From positions 4,402,001 through 4,466,000 of the forward strand of contig NC_004663.1 of the NCBI RefSeq assembly GCF_000011065.1: a DNA stretch of 64,000 bases, in the 5' to 3' direction. The DNA is from Bacteroides thetaiotaomicron VPI-5482 (GTDB lineage Bacteria; Bacteroidota; Bacteroidia; Bacteroidales; Bacteroidaceae). Both the position numbers and the translations under genes were made by a program. How positions within the stretch are numbered: the stretch's first letter is position 1; the number at the start of each line of letters is the position of its first letter. The notes below the pieces were generated by a model. That model was not told where the DNA came from and ran no database searches. It saw only the letters and a program-made list of their open reading frames with translations. This document shows, one piece after another, positions 1-9,770 of this stretch.

Positions 1-1
1 C

Positions 2-2104
2 GACGAACAGGACTTTTCCCGGATGATTCTTAATAATGTTGCGGAAAACGTCGGTGGCTTTGCCTTCCGGAAGTTGATAGGAATTGACTTTTTCCTTCGG
101 ATGCGTTTTGGCGAACAGATATTCGGCCTCTTCTGCCAATTGTGGGTGAGTGAGCTTTTGCTTGATGCTGTCCACATACTCACGGGCAATGGAACGTGTC
201 TTGATATTCTGCAGGCTGAAACCCAGGTTGCGGACTTTGGCTATTTGCCAAAGCAAAGGATCGGGCACATCATATAGCCGGGCAAGAATGCTGTCTTTCT
301 TATGACCGGTTTTTTGTTCCATCGAGATAAAGTTTCTGTCCATGTCTTGCTCTGACTGCTTGTTTTTATACTGCTTGTCGATGTACTCCAGGACTAGTTT
401 TTCTTCTTTTTCGTATAAGCCTGTCACCTTGTCATTCTCTTCTTGAAGTTCTTTTAAGGGGATTCTGACGGTTGTTCCTGCCAGTTTCTCCTGTTTCAGT
501 CTGATTGCCTCCTGTTCTGCATTCAGTTTTACTCCTCTCTCTTTAAGAAAAGCGAGAAGCGATTCTTCCGGATACGTGTAAGAGATGGTATCCTTTGCTT
601 TCGGTGCATGATAATTATAGGCTGTTCTGAAGGCGTCCATATATTCAAACCGGTTGATAAAAGAGCTGGCATTGGCATCGGCGAGCACTGTTTCATCATT
701 CAGCGGCATCTTCTTCAAGAAGTCGTAATAAGAATCTTCTTCTTTCACTTTCAAGGCTTGGTTGGCTGTATCCTGCTTCGCATAATAATCTCTGCTCATC
801 AGAAAGTCGAAGAATAAGCCTCCTGCCTGCAGGTCTGCCTTATTCTTGATCAGACGGGCAGCTTTTGCCGATGGGCGGCAAATCTGAATAAGTGAATCGG
901 CTGTATGCTCCCATCGGGCGACAATCGGCTTCATGTGCTCCTGATATTGGCTGGGAGTCAGTTTGTTGCGCGCGTTGGATAAATCATCGTAACGGTAGGG
1001 GATCAGCGACTTGAATTCTTTCAGCAGATAGGAGAGGGAAGCCGACGGGCCCATGTAGGCTGTATTCTTGATCGGGAAATAATAGTCGCGTGCACGGCTG
1101 CGTGCCAGCAATGCTTCCCAGTCGATATACATGGTAAGCGTCTGTCCGGGCTCGATATAGAATGGAATCCAGTTGTTGTCAAGCGTGACCGACTGTTCCA
1201 CAGGATGCTTGATGACAAACTTGCACAGGAAGCTGCCGTCTTCGTCTATCTGAATCACAGTCGGGTAGTCCTGGCGGGTGATATGGTTGGATAGATAGAT
1301 GAGTCCGGTGTCGAATCCCAGCCGGCGGTCGTAGCCGTCTATATACCCTTGCAGACAGGTGGTGTCTGTGTGGAAGAACTGCTGGAAACCTGTGTCGGCA
1401 GCGATTGTCTTTGTAGCTCCCCTTTGCCGGGTATACAGCTGATTCTTTTCTCCGTTCACTTGTATCTGACAGCTTCCGTCTTTCTGCGGGGTGACCAGCA
1501 GGGTGCGTATGTCTCCATTCCGCTTGTCCTTGACGGTGATTTCCACCCGCTTCCCTTTCTTGCGGATGTTTTCGTTGGTAAATATCCGGTTGTCCATAAT
1601 CGTAACAGAATCGTAGATACCGTATTCCCAGGCGTTTAAATCATCTGCCTTGAACCAGTTTCCCTTGATTGCCGCCAACGGCGAAACGTTTTTGCCGGAG
1701 GACGGTACTAAAGATATGTCATACGTATTTCCTTCCGTATCGCTCGGACTGAGGAGATGGATGACCTGCGTCTCTTCCGGCAGAGCTTCGAAAACGAGCA
1801 CATAGTCCATCTCGCCCGAATCGGGCATATACACTTCCTTATTGAGCTCAATGCCTTCCGCACTCTTGAACTGGTATTTCTTGCCGGTGGCTGCATCTTC
1901 CAGATAACTGTCTCCTTCTTCCTTTATCCACCAGTGCGGACGGAAGATGGCGTGAATATAAACACGCGTGCCATCGGGCGTGCGTTCTATACGGGTGATA
2001 TTGCCAATACTTCCCGAACGGGCTTTGAATGGCGGATTGTCGACGGTTTGTGCTGTGAGCATACCCGACAGCATGAGCATCATGCAGAGTAGAATCGTTT
2101 TCAT
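2..2104 (-). CDS. TlpA-like thioredoxin-domain protein, C-terminus off the left edge
   Basis: The reading frame is open from the ATG at 2104 to the window edge (701 codons), so the gene is cut at its C-terminus. It begins with a signal peptide (MKTILLCMMLMLSGMLTAQT). A beta-rich N-terminal domain and a long helical middle follow. The last visible residues (FRNIIKNHPGKVLFV) have the form that opens a TlpA/AhpC-type thioredoxin fold just before its CxxC motif. The CxxC itself lies outside the window, so redox activity is inferred. Proteins of this build are common in Bacteroides and are thought to act on thiols in the periplasm or at the outer membrane. It is divergent from gpmI across 174 bases. 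Confidence 0.8.
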   Translation of the reverse strand, partial: MKTILLCMMLMLSGMLTAQTVDNPPFKARSGSIGNITRIERTPDGTRVYIHAIFRPHWWIKEEGDSYLEDAATGKKYQFKSAEGIELNKEVYMPDSGEMDYVLVFEALPEETQVIHLLSPSDTEGNTYDISLVPSSGKNVSPLAAIKGNWFKADDLNAWEYGIYDSVTIMDNRIFTNENIRKKGKRVEITVKDKRNGDIRTLLVTPQKDGSCQIQVNGEKNQLYTRQRGATKTIAADTGFQQFFHTDTTCLQGYIDGYDRRLGFDTGLIYLSNHITRQDYPTVIQIDEDGSFLCKFVIKHPVEQSVTLDNNWIPFYIEPGQTLTMYIDWEALLARSRARDYYFPIKNTAYMGPSASLSYLLKEFKSLIPYRYDDLSNARNKLTPSQYQEHMKPIVARWEHTADSLIQICRPSAKAARLIKNKADLQAGGLFFDFLMSRDYYAKQDTANQALKVKEEDSYYDFLKKMPLNDETVLADANASSFINRFEYMDAFRTAYNYHAPKAKDTISYTYPEESLLAFLKERGVKLNAEQEAIRLKQEKLAGTTVRIPLKELQEENDKVTGLYEKEEKLVLEYIDKQYKNKQSEQDMDRNFISMEQKTGHKKDSILARLYDVPDPLLWQIAKVRNLGFSLQNIKTRSIAREYVDSIKQKLTHPQLAEEAEYLFAKTHPKEKVNSYQLPEGKATDVFRNIIKNHPGKVLFV

Positions 2105-2230
2105 AATATTAAATTTTGAATAAATGCATTTAGTAGTTCCTTATACAAAGAAAGAAAAATATCCATAGCTCCCTCTCTTTTTCCCTTTTAACTTAACATA
2201 GATTAAACGTTTACGTAATCATCTTTTTTG

Positions 2231-2238
2231 TACCTTTG
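2231..2238 (+). promoter_or_regulatory. gpmI promoter, -7 element
   Basis: TACCTTTG matches the Bacteroides primary-sigma -7 consensus TAnnTTTG. It lies 40 bases before the gpmI start, leaving a 5' leader of roughly 35 bases. The -33 element is less clear. Confidence 0.7.
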
Positions 2239-2278
2239 CACCCGAAAATCAGAGTGATAATTTAAATATTGAAATATT

Positions 2279-3793
2279 ATGAGTAAGAAAGCCCTTTTAA
2301 TGATCCTCGATGGTTGGGGACTAGGCGACCAAAAGAAAGACGACGTAATCTTCAACACTCCCACTCCTTACTGGGATTATCTGATGAACAATTATCCTCA
2401 TTCCCAACTTCAGGCAAGTGGTGAGAACGTAGGTTTGCCCGACGGACAGATGGGTAACTCGGAAGTGGGTCACCTCAACATTGGTGCCGGACGTGTGGTT
2501 TATCAGGATTTGGTGAAAATCAACCGCGCATGTGCTGACAACAGCATCCTGCAGAACCCCGAAATCGTTTCTGCTTTCTCTTACGCGAAAGAAAACGGAA
2601 AGAGCGTTCATTTCATGGGACTGACTTCCAACGGTGGCGTACACAGCTCAATGGTTCATCTTTTCAAACTTTGCGACATCTCCAAAGAATACGGCATCGA
2701 CAATACATTCATCCACTGCTTCATGGACGGTCGTGACACTGACCCGAAGAGCGGCAAGGGATTTATCGAAGAACTTTCTGCACACTGCGAGAAATCGGCA
2801 GGCAAGATCGCTTCTATCATCGGTCGTTATTATGCTATGGACCGTGACAAACGTTGGGAACGTGTGAAGGAAGCCTATGACCTGCTGGTAAATGGCCAGG
2901 GCAAGAAAGCTACTGATATGGTTCAGGCTATGCAGGAATCTTACGATGAAGGTGTAACGGACGAATTCATCAAGCCGATTGTAAACGCCAACTGCGACGG
3001 AACCATCAAAGAAGGTGATGTTGTTATCTTCTTCAACTACCGTAACGACCGTGCTAAAGAATTGACTGTCGTACTGACTCAGCAAGATATGCCGGAAGCG
3101 GGAATGCATACGATCCCGGGACTGCAATATTACTGCATGACTCCGTATGATGCATCCTTCAAAGGTGTTCACATCCTGTTCGACAAGGAAAACGTTGCTA
3201 ACACACTGGGCGAATACATCGCTTCCAAGGGACTGAACCAGCTCCATATCGCTGAAACAGAGAAATATGCTCACGTTACTTTCTTCTTCAACGGCGGTCG
3301 TGAAACTCCGTTCGACAACGAAGACCGTATCCTTGTTCCATCTCCGAAAGTAGCCACTTACGACCTGAAACCGGAAATGAGCGCTTACGAAGTGAAGGAT
3401 AAGCTGGTAGATGCCATCAACGAAAACAAATATGATTTCATCGTGGTGAACTTCGCTAACGGTGACATGGTAGGTCATACCGGTATCTACGAAGCAATCG
3501 AGAAGGCTGTTGTGGCTGTAGACGCTTGCGTGAAAGACGTAATCGAAGCTGCTAAGGCACAGGATTACGAAGCTATCATCATCGCCGACCACGGTAATGC
3601 TGACCGTGCCTTGAACGAAGACGGCACTCCGAATACGGCTCACTCTCTGAATCCGGTTCCTTGTGTTTACGTAACCGGAAACAAAGCTGCGAAAGTAGAA
3701 GACGGTCGCCTGGCTGATGTGGCTCCGACTATCCTGAAAATCATGGGGCTGGAAGCTCCGGCTGATATGAACGGTCAGATTTTGATTAAGTAA
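2279..3793 (+). CDS. gpmI: 2,3-bisphosphoglycerate-independent phosphoglycerate mutase
   Basis: Cytosolic glycolytic and gluconeogenic enzyme that interconverts 3- and 2-phosphoglycerate using two metal ions. The 504 residues match the usual iPGM length. The N-terminal metal-binding LDGWG is at residues 10-14. The phosphoserine nucleophile is Ser61 in GNSEVGHLNIG. The C-terminal metal site ADHGNAD begins near residue 436. It is a single-gene unit: it has its own TAnnTTTG promoter and a strong intrinsic terminator 25 bases after the stop. Codon use is rich in C/G-ending codons, as in a highly expressed gene. The long antisense frame inside it is a shadow of this codon bias. Confidence 0.97.
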   Translation: MSKKALLMILDGWGLGDQKKDDVIFNTPTPYWDYLMNNYPHSQLQASGENVGLPDGQMGNSEVGHLNIGAGRVVYQDLVKINRACADNSILQNPEIVSAFSYAKENGKSVHFMGLTSNGGVHSSMVHLFKLCDISKEYGIDNTFIHCFMDGRDTDPKSGKGFIEELSAHCEKSAGKIASIIGRYYAMDRDKRWERVKEAYDLLVNGQGKKATDMVQAMQESYDEGVTDEFIKPIVNANCDGTIKEGDVVIFFNYRNDRAKELTVVLTQQDMPEAGMHTIPGLQYYCMTPYDASFKGVHILFDKENVANTLGEYIASKGLNQLHIAETEKYAHVTFFFNGGRETPFDNEDRILVPSPKVATYDLKPEMSAYEVKDKLVDAINENKYDFIVVNFANGDMVGHTGIYEAIEKAVVAVDACVKDVIEAAKAQDYEAIIIADHGNADRALNEDGTPNTAHSLNPVPCVYVTGNKAAKVEDGRLADVAPTILKIMGLEAPADMNGQILIK

Positions 3794-3816
3794 TTTACTT
3801 GATACTGTAATAATGA

Positions 3817-3850
3817 AAGGGGGCACTTCGCAAAGTGCCCCCTTATTTTG
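3817..3850 (+). terminator. Intrinsic terminator of gpmI
   Basis: A 12-bp perfect stem (3817-3828 with 3833-3844) has a 4-base loop and is followed by a T-rich tail. The GC core GGGGGCAC/GTGCCCCC makes it strong. It separates gpmI from the next locus. Confidence 0.9.
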
Positions 3851-4064
3851 TTTCTTTAATTTCACAAACAGCTTGATTTCGTAAGAAAGTTATAACTGCA
3901 GTCATTGTGCAGTGAAATTTGTAGTTTATCTGATTTATATTATCCTATTTTTCCTTTCTCTTTCATGAAAAATGTGATTGAATGAAATTCGAACTCTTTT
4001 GGTTGATTCTAGTACTCTTCTGAAGGTAAAAACAGCTTCCTTTGTGCAAATATATTTTTTTACG

Positions 4065-5591
4065 ATGAAAAACATCTACCTATTTATAGTAAGTCTGTTT
4101 TTTTTCTATACCGGATGTGACACACAACAAACAAAATATCCATTTAGTGTAGAAACTGTATTAGCGAAAGCTGGGAATAACCGTAAGGAACTTGAAAAGG
4201 CACTGGATTATTTTTATAAACAGGGAGACAGTATAAAGATAAAAGCCATAGAGTTTTTGGTGGCGCATATGGATATCCATTACAGTGAAACTTACTATTG
4301 GAAAACGCGCGAAGGGAAAAGAGTGGATTTTTCGGAGTTCGATTATGCTAATTTGGAAACAGCCGTAAAGGCAATCGATTCAATGAGGAAAAAATATGGT
4401 TCCTTGGATTTTCAAGATACTATCATTTACGATGTAAATAGTTTAACTGGTAAATATCTTATTAATAATGTAAATCATGCGGTTGATACTTGGCGGCTAT
4501 CTGAATATAAAGACATACCTTTTAACGATTTCTGCGAATATATATTACCTTACCGGGTTACAGTAGAGCCTGTAACGGAATGGCGAAAAGAATATTGTAA
4601 GAGATATCACTGGTTGACAGACAGCCTTCAGAATAAGCCATTAGAGAATGTACTTGATTATGCTGCTATCGATTACAAAGATTGGTTTACATTCACTTAT
4701 GGAAGTGAAACGAGAAATGAGCCTCTCTCCCGTCTAAGTGCGCAGCAATTGTTGTTTCGTAAGAAAGGAGCTTGTGAGGATATAGCAGCTTTGGAAACAT
4801 TTATTTTTCGTTCGCAAGGTATTCCGGCTGCTTACATATCTGTGCCATTATGGGCAACCTCTGCCGGAGCACATTTCTCGAACACCGTTTTTGATACGAA
4901 GATGAAACCGGTGAAGTTGGATGTTACCACACACGCTGTTGTAGATCATCCACTTGATCGGGAACCGTCTAAAGTAATTCGTTATACTTATTCCAGCCAA
5001 CCTGGCACCTTAGCATCTAAAGAAAAGGAAGAATGTATTCCTACTGGATTTTTACAAAAAACAAACTATATTGATGTAACCCATGAATATTGGGAAACAT
5101 CTGATGTGACCATTCCTTTGTTTAATGATACTACTCACATTATATATGCCTGCATGTTTAGTATGGGTAGATGGAATGCTGAGTGGTGGGGTGAACGAAT
5201 GGAAAATTCAGTTACATTTCATAATATGCCTCGTGGCGTGGTTATTCTTCCTATGATATATAAGGAGCATCAACTTATACCGATAGGTTATCCTATAGTA
5301 AATGGTTATAACCATCAATTGTATTTAGTTCCGGATTTATTGCATACTATGACTGTTGAAATTGAAGAACAGGACCGCTATCTGCGTTTTCGCCCGGATA
5401 AGAAATATGAACTTTTTTATTGGGATAATGCATGGATTTCATTGGGAACACAAGTTGCAACAATGGATGCCGATTGTCTGCAATTCAATCAGGTACCGCA
5501 AAATGTACTAATGCTTCTTGTGCCGGAGTATTCCGAACGAAAAGAGCGTCCTTTCATTATTATGCCGGATGGGACACGATATTGGTGGTAA
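4065..5591 (+). CDS. Transglutaminase-like domain lipoprotein
   Basis: The frame is open from 3978, but the ATG at 4065 gives a clean lipoprotein signal peptide (MKNIYLFIVSLFFFYTGC) and is preferred, giving 508 residues. A transglutaminase-like core is visible: Cys237 in KKGACEDIAAL and His270 in AGAHFSN, followed by an Asp-containing strand. This is the Cys-His-Asp arrangement of papain-like transglutaminase folds. The C-terminal half is beta-rich and unassigned. It probably sits on the outer membrane or in the periplasm as a peptidase or amidase; the substrate cannot be read. It heads a plus-strand run with the next genes (gap 24 bases). A weak -7-like TTCCTTTG lies just before the start. 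Confidence 0.75.
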   Translation: MKNIYLFIVSLFFFYTGCDTQQTKYPFSVETVLAKAGNNRKELEKALDYFYKQGDSIKIKAIEFLVAHMDIHYSETYYWKTREGKRVDFSEFDYANLETAVKAIDSMRKKYGSLDFQDTIIYDVNSLTGKYLINNVNHAVDTWRLSEYKDIPFNDFCEYILPYRVTVEPVTEWRKEYCKRYHWLTDSLQNKPLENVLDYAAIDYKDWFTFTYGSETRNEPLSRLSAQQLLFRKKGACEDIAALETFIFRSQGIPAAYISVPLWATSAGAHFSNTVFDTKMKPVKLDVTTHAVVDHPLDREPSKVIRYTYSSQPGTLASKEKEECIPTGFLQKTNYIDVTHEYWETSDVTIPLFNDTTHIIYACMFSMGRWNAEWWGERMENSVTFHNMPRGVVILPMIYKEHQLIPIGYPIVNGYNHQLYLVPDLLHTMTVEIEEQDRYLRFRPDKKYELFYWDNAWISLGTQVATMDADCLQFNQVPQNVLMLLVPEYSERKERPFIIMPDGTRYWW

Positions 5592-5615
5592 TTTGTAATA
5601 TAATCAAGAAGAAAA

Positions 5616-6902
5616 ATGAAATTAATAAGCACATTTATTGTAATAGTGTTGTTATCTGGTTGTCAAAGCAAAGAGCAGTCTGTTGTCATATCTCAGAATT
5701 CTATAAGTATTGCTATGCAAATTTATGCTATCAGCAGTAAAATATCACTTTCTGATGAAAGTATCATGAATTTAAGGACCTTCTTCCAAGAAAACGATAG
5801 TTTGGCGGAAATGGAATTGAAAAAAGGAAAATCATTAGATGAGATTGCCCGATGGTATTGTCCGTCAATAAATACAATAGCGAGTTTATTGACCCCGTTA
5901 GAAGGGAATGATTATATGTTCTATCAAAAGAATAACGGTCCCCAACTGCCATATATTTCAGATCTGCGTACGGTGGTTAAATATAGACAGGAATTGAACT
6001 TGTCTCATGTTCAAATTGAGCAACTTTTACATCATAGTGAAGAAATAGAGAAACGATTCGGAGTTCAAGATTACAAACATGATAGTATGGAAAAACAATA
6101 TTTGGCTGAGATTCTTTCAGAAACGCAATATAAGGCTTTTTTTATAATTAGAAAAACGCGACAGGCTGAGAAAATAGCTGCACAGCAATGGAAGCAGATA
6201 CAGGTGCACCAATTATGTTCTACGACTTGCGATAGTTTAGCTATTATAAAACAATTGTATGAGTTTGAAAGAGAAAAAAGCGGGATATTAGAATATATGA
6301 GCAGTAGGGGAGATAATAAAGGATACGATAAAGAGCGTTATCGACTCAATGCACATAAGCCATTACTACTACTTAAGTTGGAAACTATTGAATCGTTTTC
6401 TCATAATAAACTGTTGGATATTATTTGTAAACGGGAAGTGACGAAGTTATCAGAACAGCAAATTGAACAGTTACTGGCTGAATATTATCGAATTAAGCAG
6501 GCAGAGTACAAAGCTATGTATGAAGACGCATCCAAAAACGGAGAAACTAAATTTGAACGGAGTAAATTGGAAGGAAAATGTTTGATAAATGTTGTTACTC
6601 ATCAGCAATTGGAAGATTATTTTAAGTTTGTTTCTCAAAAAAGAGCAGATGAACAGGCTCAAAGATATTGGGATGAATTAAAGAACTATGATTTTATAAG
6701 GAAGAAGGATAGTGTACAAGTAGTAAGTGAGTTGGCAGATTATGAATTGCGTTTGGCTGTGGCTGAGCAGTGGATTTCATTGGATAATTCCCGCAAGCAT
6801 CTATTTGCCAGAGAGGATGTTGTGAATGGGAAACCGGAAATACTGAAGAAAAAGGAAGAATGGGACAAAAAGGAAAAAGAACGTAAAATGGTAAGATTTT
6901 AA
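5616..6902 (+). CDS. Helical lipoprotein with an internal duplication, function unknown
   Basis: 428 residues with a lipoprotein signal (MKLISTFIVIVLLSGC). The rest is predicted helical, rich in Lys, Glu and Gln, with no enzyme motif. I see two related segments, around residues 128-192 and 276-350. Each has LSxxQIEQLL, then a short stretch ending in an S/TxxQ motif followed by aromatic residues, then Ala/Gln and Trp. The SETQ/THQQ motifs recall the LTxxQ repeats of Spy/CpxP-type periplasmic proteins, but this is only a resemblance. The next gene starts 12 bases downstream, so co-transcription is likely. Confidence 0.7.
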   Translation: MKLISTFIVIVLLSGCQSKEQSVVISQNSISIAMQIYAISSKISLSDESIMNLRTFFQENDSLAEMELKKGKSLDEIARWYCPSINTIASLLTPLEGNDYMFYQKNNGPQLPYISDLRTVVKYRQELNLSHVQIEQLLHHSEEIEKRFGVQDYKHDSMEKQYLAEILSETQYKAFFIIRKTRQAEKIAAQQWKQIQVHQLCSTTCDSLAIIKQLYEFEREKSGILEYMSSRGDNKGYDKERYRLNAHKPLLLLKLETIESFSHNKLLDIICKREVTKLSEQQIEQLLAEYYRIKQAEYKAMYEDASKNGETKFERSKLEGKCLINVVTHQQLEDYFKFVSQKRADEQAQRYWDELKNYDFIRKKDSVQVVSELADYELRLAVAEQWISLDNSRKHLFAREDVVNGKPEILKKKEEWDKKEKERKMVRF

Positions 6903-6914
6903 GATATAAAGAAT

Positions 6915-9632
6915 ATGTATAAGATAATTTGTAGCCTCATTTTAATTTTATTAGTTGTCCCCTCACTTCCGGCACAGGAAAAAGTATCATTTGATACTAT
7001 AACCAGCCGTATGGCCGAGCAGCTTAATATGTATCCCAAGGAAAAATTGCACGTTCATATCGATCGTTCGTGCTACCTTCCCGGAGACACTTTGTGGTTC
7101 AAAGCCTACATGGTCAATGCGTCTTCTCATATTCCCATCCGGTTGAGCCGATATGTATATGTAGAATTGGTCAATCCGGAGAATGAAACAATAGACAGGG
7201 TAAAAATCAGACCGGATGAAATGAATCAGTTTCATGGATACATCTCTATCCCCGAGGATCTGCCCGGTGGAAACTATTCCCTGCTAGCTTATACCTGCTA
7301 TATGCTTTTTGAAGAGAATCAGCCTGTCTTTAAAAGGGACGTCTGCATCGCCCTGGCAAGCAATTGGGAGACTGCACACTTGAAAGCGAATATCTTGTCA
7401 CCTCATGGTGAAATCACGGGTGCGCAACTCCAGCTTTGGGACAATAGCCAGAAACAGATACCCTTGAAAAGAGTGAAAGCCGTTTGTAACAAGGGGAAGC
7501 CGGTTTCTGCAAAACTGTATGACGAAGGAAAGATAGAGTTGCGTATTCAAAATGAAAAAGTGACGTCCGAGGCTTGTATGCGAATCGATATGACGGATAT
7601 CCGGAACAACGTTTTCAGACAGTATGCTGCGATAAGTACAGGAACAGAAGATTATGATGTCACGTTCTATCCTGAGGGAGGCTACTTGTTGGAGGGTACC
7701 CCTTGTAGAACAGCTTATAAAGTGCTTGATGTTAGTGGTAATAGTATAGCAGCTACCTTGCAATTAATGGATGAACAGGGAAATGTAATGGCAACAAGTG
7801 AAACGCTGCACTCCGGAATGGGAGTATTTACCTTTACTCCGGAAAGTGGAAAAAGGTATATCGTACAAACATCCAACAAACAAGGGGTAAAGAAAGTCTT
7901 TGAACTTCCTCCGGTGCAATCATCTGCTTATGGAATTGTCATAAAAGACCATCAAGAAGATATGCAGATATCCATAAATTCCGCTTTACACTCGCCTCAC
8001 GAGGAACTTCTATTGCTGGCGCATGTACGTGGAAAAATGATTTGTGCGCAATGGTTACTGTCTGATAAAGGCGACATAATCACTATTGCAAAAGATCAAT
8101 ATCCGTCCGGAATCGTTCAATGTCTGCTGTTGGATAAGAATTATAATGTGCTAAGCGAAAGGCTGGGTTTTATTCCTTATCGAAAGGCTATAATGTGTAA
8201 AGTGAGAAATGACAAGGATAGCTATGGGAAAAGGGAACTGATTCACACGAATCTGTCGCTTGTTGATGTAAACGGCAATCCTGTAAAGGGTAACCTTTCT
8301 GTCTCAATCACAGACGAGTCCATGTCTGTTGCGGATACCACACATTCTATTTTGTCTACTTTGCTGCTTTCATCCGAACTGAAGGGGAGAATTGAAACTC
8401 CGTCTTTTTATCTGCAAACGGATAATCCTGAGGCTGAAAAGGCATTGGACTTGCTTCTTATGATACACGGATGGAAAAGATACCGACTGCCGGAGATCAT
8501 AAAAGGTAACTTTGAGAAACCAGCAATGGAGCCGGAGCGATTTACTTCCTTATCCGGAAGGCTAAAAGATAAGATAGGTGATGGTAAAAGCCGTTATGAA
8601 GTTTACGTGAGAAATCTGGAATTCGGACTGAATAAGACGATAACCCCCGGTCCGGATGGTGCATTCCGGCTCGATAGTCTTGAATTTGCGGAAGGTACTC
8701 CCATCGGAATGATCGGCCAGCGATTTATACGGAAAGGAGAAACTTACGGGCGTAGTAAAACAGAAATAATTCTGGATAAGGAACAGACATATAATATTTC
8801 CGACAGAACAGTTCCACAACCTGTTCTTTCGGAAATGTCCAGTGGTATCCGGCGGGATATAATATATCCGGCTGGTATGAGTAATTATTTCTTAAAACAG
8901 GTGACAGTTAAGTCGGATGCACTAAATAAGAGTTTAAATTCAAGGGAGATTGCAAAACTTAAATTAAAGAATGTGTGGGAATTGGCTGAATATTTAGGTA
9001 TTAAATTTAGTTATCCATTCATTGATTCATTAATGCAAGGACGTTGTCATATTGGTGTCACATTGTGGGGTAGTTGGAAGTGTCTTTATAAAGATATGCC
9101 ACTTGCATTAATTGTAAACGGCTATATCCCACTTCTGGATCCTGGGATTTTTAACTATTTATCTTTGAGTGATCTTTGCGCGATTCATTTATATAGTATT
9201 GGTAGAGAAAAGTTTTTGGGATTATACAGCTATGCACAGAGCTATGAACACCATACCTCAGTGGCCATTCTTGAATTAAAACTTCATTCTGATGTTGATG
9301 TTGAATCTTTAGAATATGTTAATGGCATTGATAAACGTATAAAGGGTTATGGCAAACTTGATATTCAAACGGATGTTTATCCCTTTGGAGGATATCAAGA
9401 ACCGATAGCATTTTATTCTCCTAAATATGAAAAAGGTAATAATAATGATGTGTTGATACCGGATTTTCGCTCTACACTCTATTGGAATCCTAACTTACAA
9501 ACAGATTTATCAGGGAAATGTAATTTTTCTTTCTATTCCGCAGACAGGATTACCACATATAAAGTGTTGATTGAAGGTATGACAGAGGAAGGAGAAATAG
9601 TGTACGAAATAAGAGAGTTGGTAATAAAATGA
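6915..9632 (+). CDS. Macroglobulin (MG2)-like secreted protein with plug-like C-terminus, copy 1
   Basis: 905 residues with a cleavable signal peptide ending at LPAQ. Residues about 35-140 (HIDRSCYLPGDTLWFKAY and following) match the MG2-type beta-sandwich of Bacteroides alpha-2-macroglobulin-like proteins. Further beta-sandwich segments follow. The region near 700-800 (LALIVNGY and following) resembles a degenerate TonB-receptor plug or carboxypeptidase-regulatory-like domain. There is no thioester motif and no outer-membrane barrel. It probably faces the periplasm or cell surface as an assembly or protective scaffold. Copy 2 at 10650 is highly similar through about residue 670 and diverges in the plug-like part. 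Confidence 0.75.
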   Translation: MYKIICSLILILLVVPSLPAQEKVSFDTITSRMAEQLNMYPKEKLHVHIDRSCYLPGDTLWFKAYMVNASSHIPIRLSRYVYVELVNPENETIDRVKIRPDEMNQFHGYISIPEDLPGGNYSLLAYTCYMLFEENQPVFKRDVCIALASNWETAHLKANILSPHGEITGAQLQLWDNSQKQIPLKRVKAVCNKGKPVSAKLYDEGKIELRIQNEKVTSEACMRIDMTDIRNNVFRQYAAISTGTEDYDVTFYPEGGYLLEGTPCRTAYKVLDVSGNSIAATLQLMDEQGNVMATSETLHSGMGVFTFTPESGKRYIVQTSNKQGVKKVFELPPVQSSAYGIVIKDHQEDMQISINSALHSPHEELLLLAHVRGKMICAQWLLSDKGDIITIAKDQYPSGIVQCLLLDKNYNVLSERLGFIPYRKAIMCKVRNDKDSYGKRELIHTNLSLVDVNGNPVKGNLSVSITDESMSVADTTHSILSTLLLSSELKGRIETPSFYLQTDNPEAEKALDLLLMIHGWKRYRLPEIIKGNFEKPAMEPERFTSLSGRLKDKIGDGKSRYEVYVRNLEFGLNKTITPGPDGAFRLDSLEFAEGTPIGMIGQRFIRKGETYGRSKTEIILDKEQTYNISDRTVPQPVLSEMSSGIRRDIIYPAGMSNYFLKQVTVKSDALNKSLNSREIAKLKLKNVWELAEYLGIKFSYPFIDSLMQGRCHIGVTLWGSWKCLYKDMPLALIVNGYIPLLDPGIFNYLSLSDLCAIHLYSIGREKFLGLYSYAQSYEHHTSVAILELKLHSDVDVESLEYVNGIDKRIKGYGKLDIQTDVYPFGGYQEPIAFYSPKYEKGNNNDVLIPDFRSTLYWNPNLQTDLSGKCNFSFYSADRITTYKVLIEGMTEEGEIVYEIRELVIK

Positions 9633-9633
9633 A

Positions 9634-9710
9634 ACAATAAATTTAAATGTAAAGATTATGCTTTTGCAAGATAGACGGTGGGCTACTGTCTAAGATTTGT
9701 ATGAGATGCA
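9634..9710 (+). pseudogene. Vestige of the ligase 5' end behind copy 1
   Basis: The bases after the stop of copy 1 align with those after the stop of copy 2 (ataaatttaaa shared). At 9674-9706, the segment ending taagatttgtatgagat matches the start of the O-antigen-ligase-like gene (taagattggtatgagat at 13463-13479). Small indels break the frame and the similarity stops soon after. This is the remains of a second ligase gene created by the tandem duplication and later lost. Confidence 0.65.
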
Positions 9711-9770
9711 GATACTTGATTCGGTATGTAAAATTAAATTAGCTCATAACTTATTCTAAAAATCATAAAG

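Noticed and set aside
2648..3865. 405-codon frame antisense to gpmI
   Set aside because: Overlaps gpmI almost completely and its composition is that expected opposite a highly biased gene; no family motif or start context.
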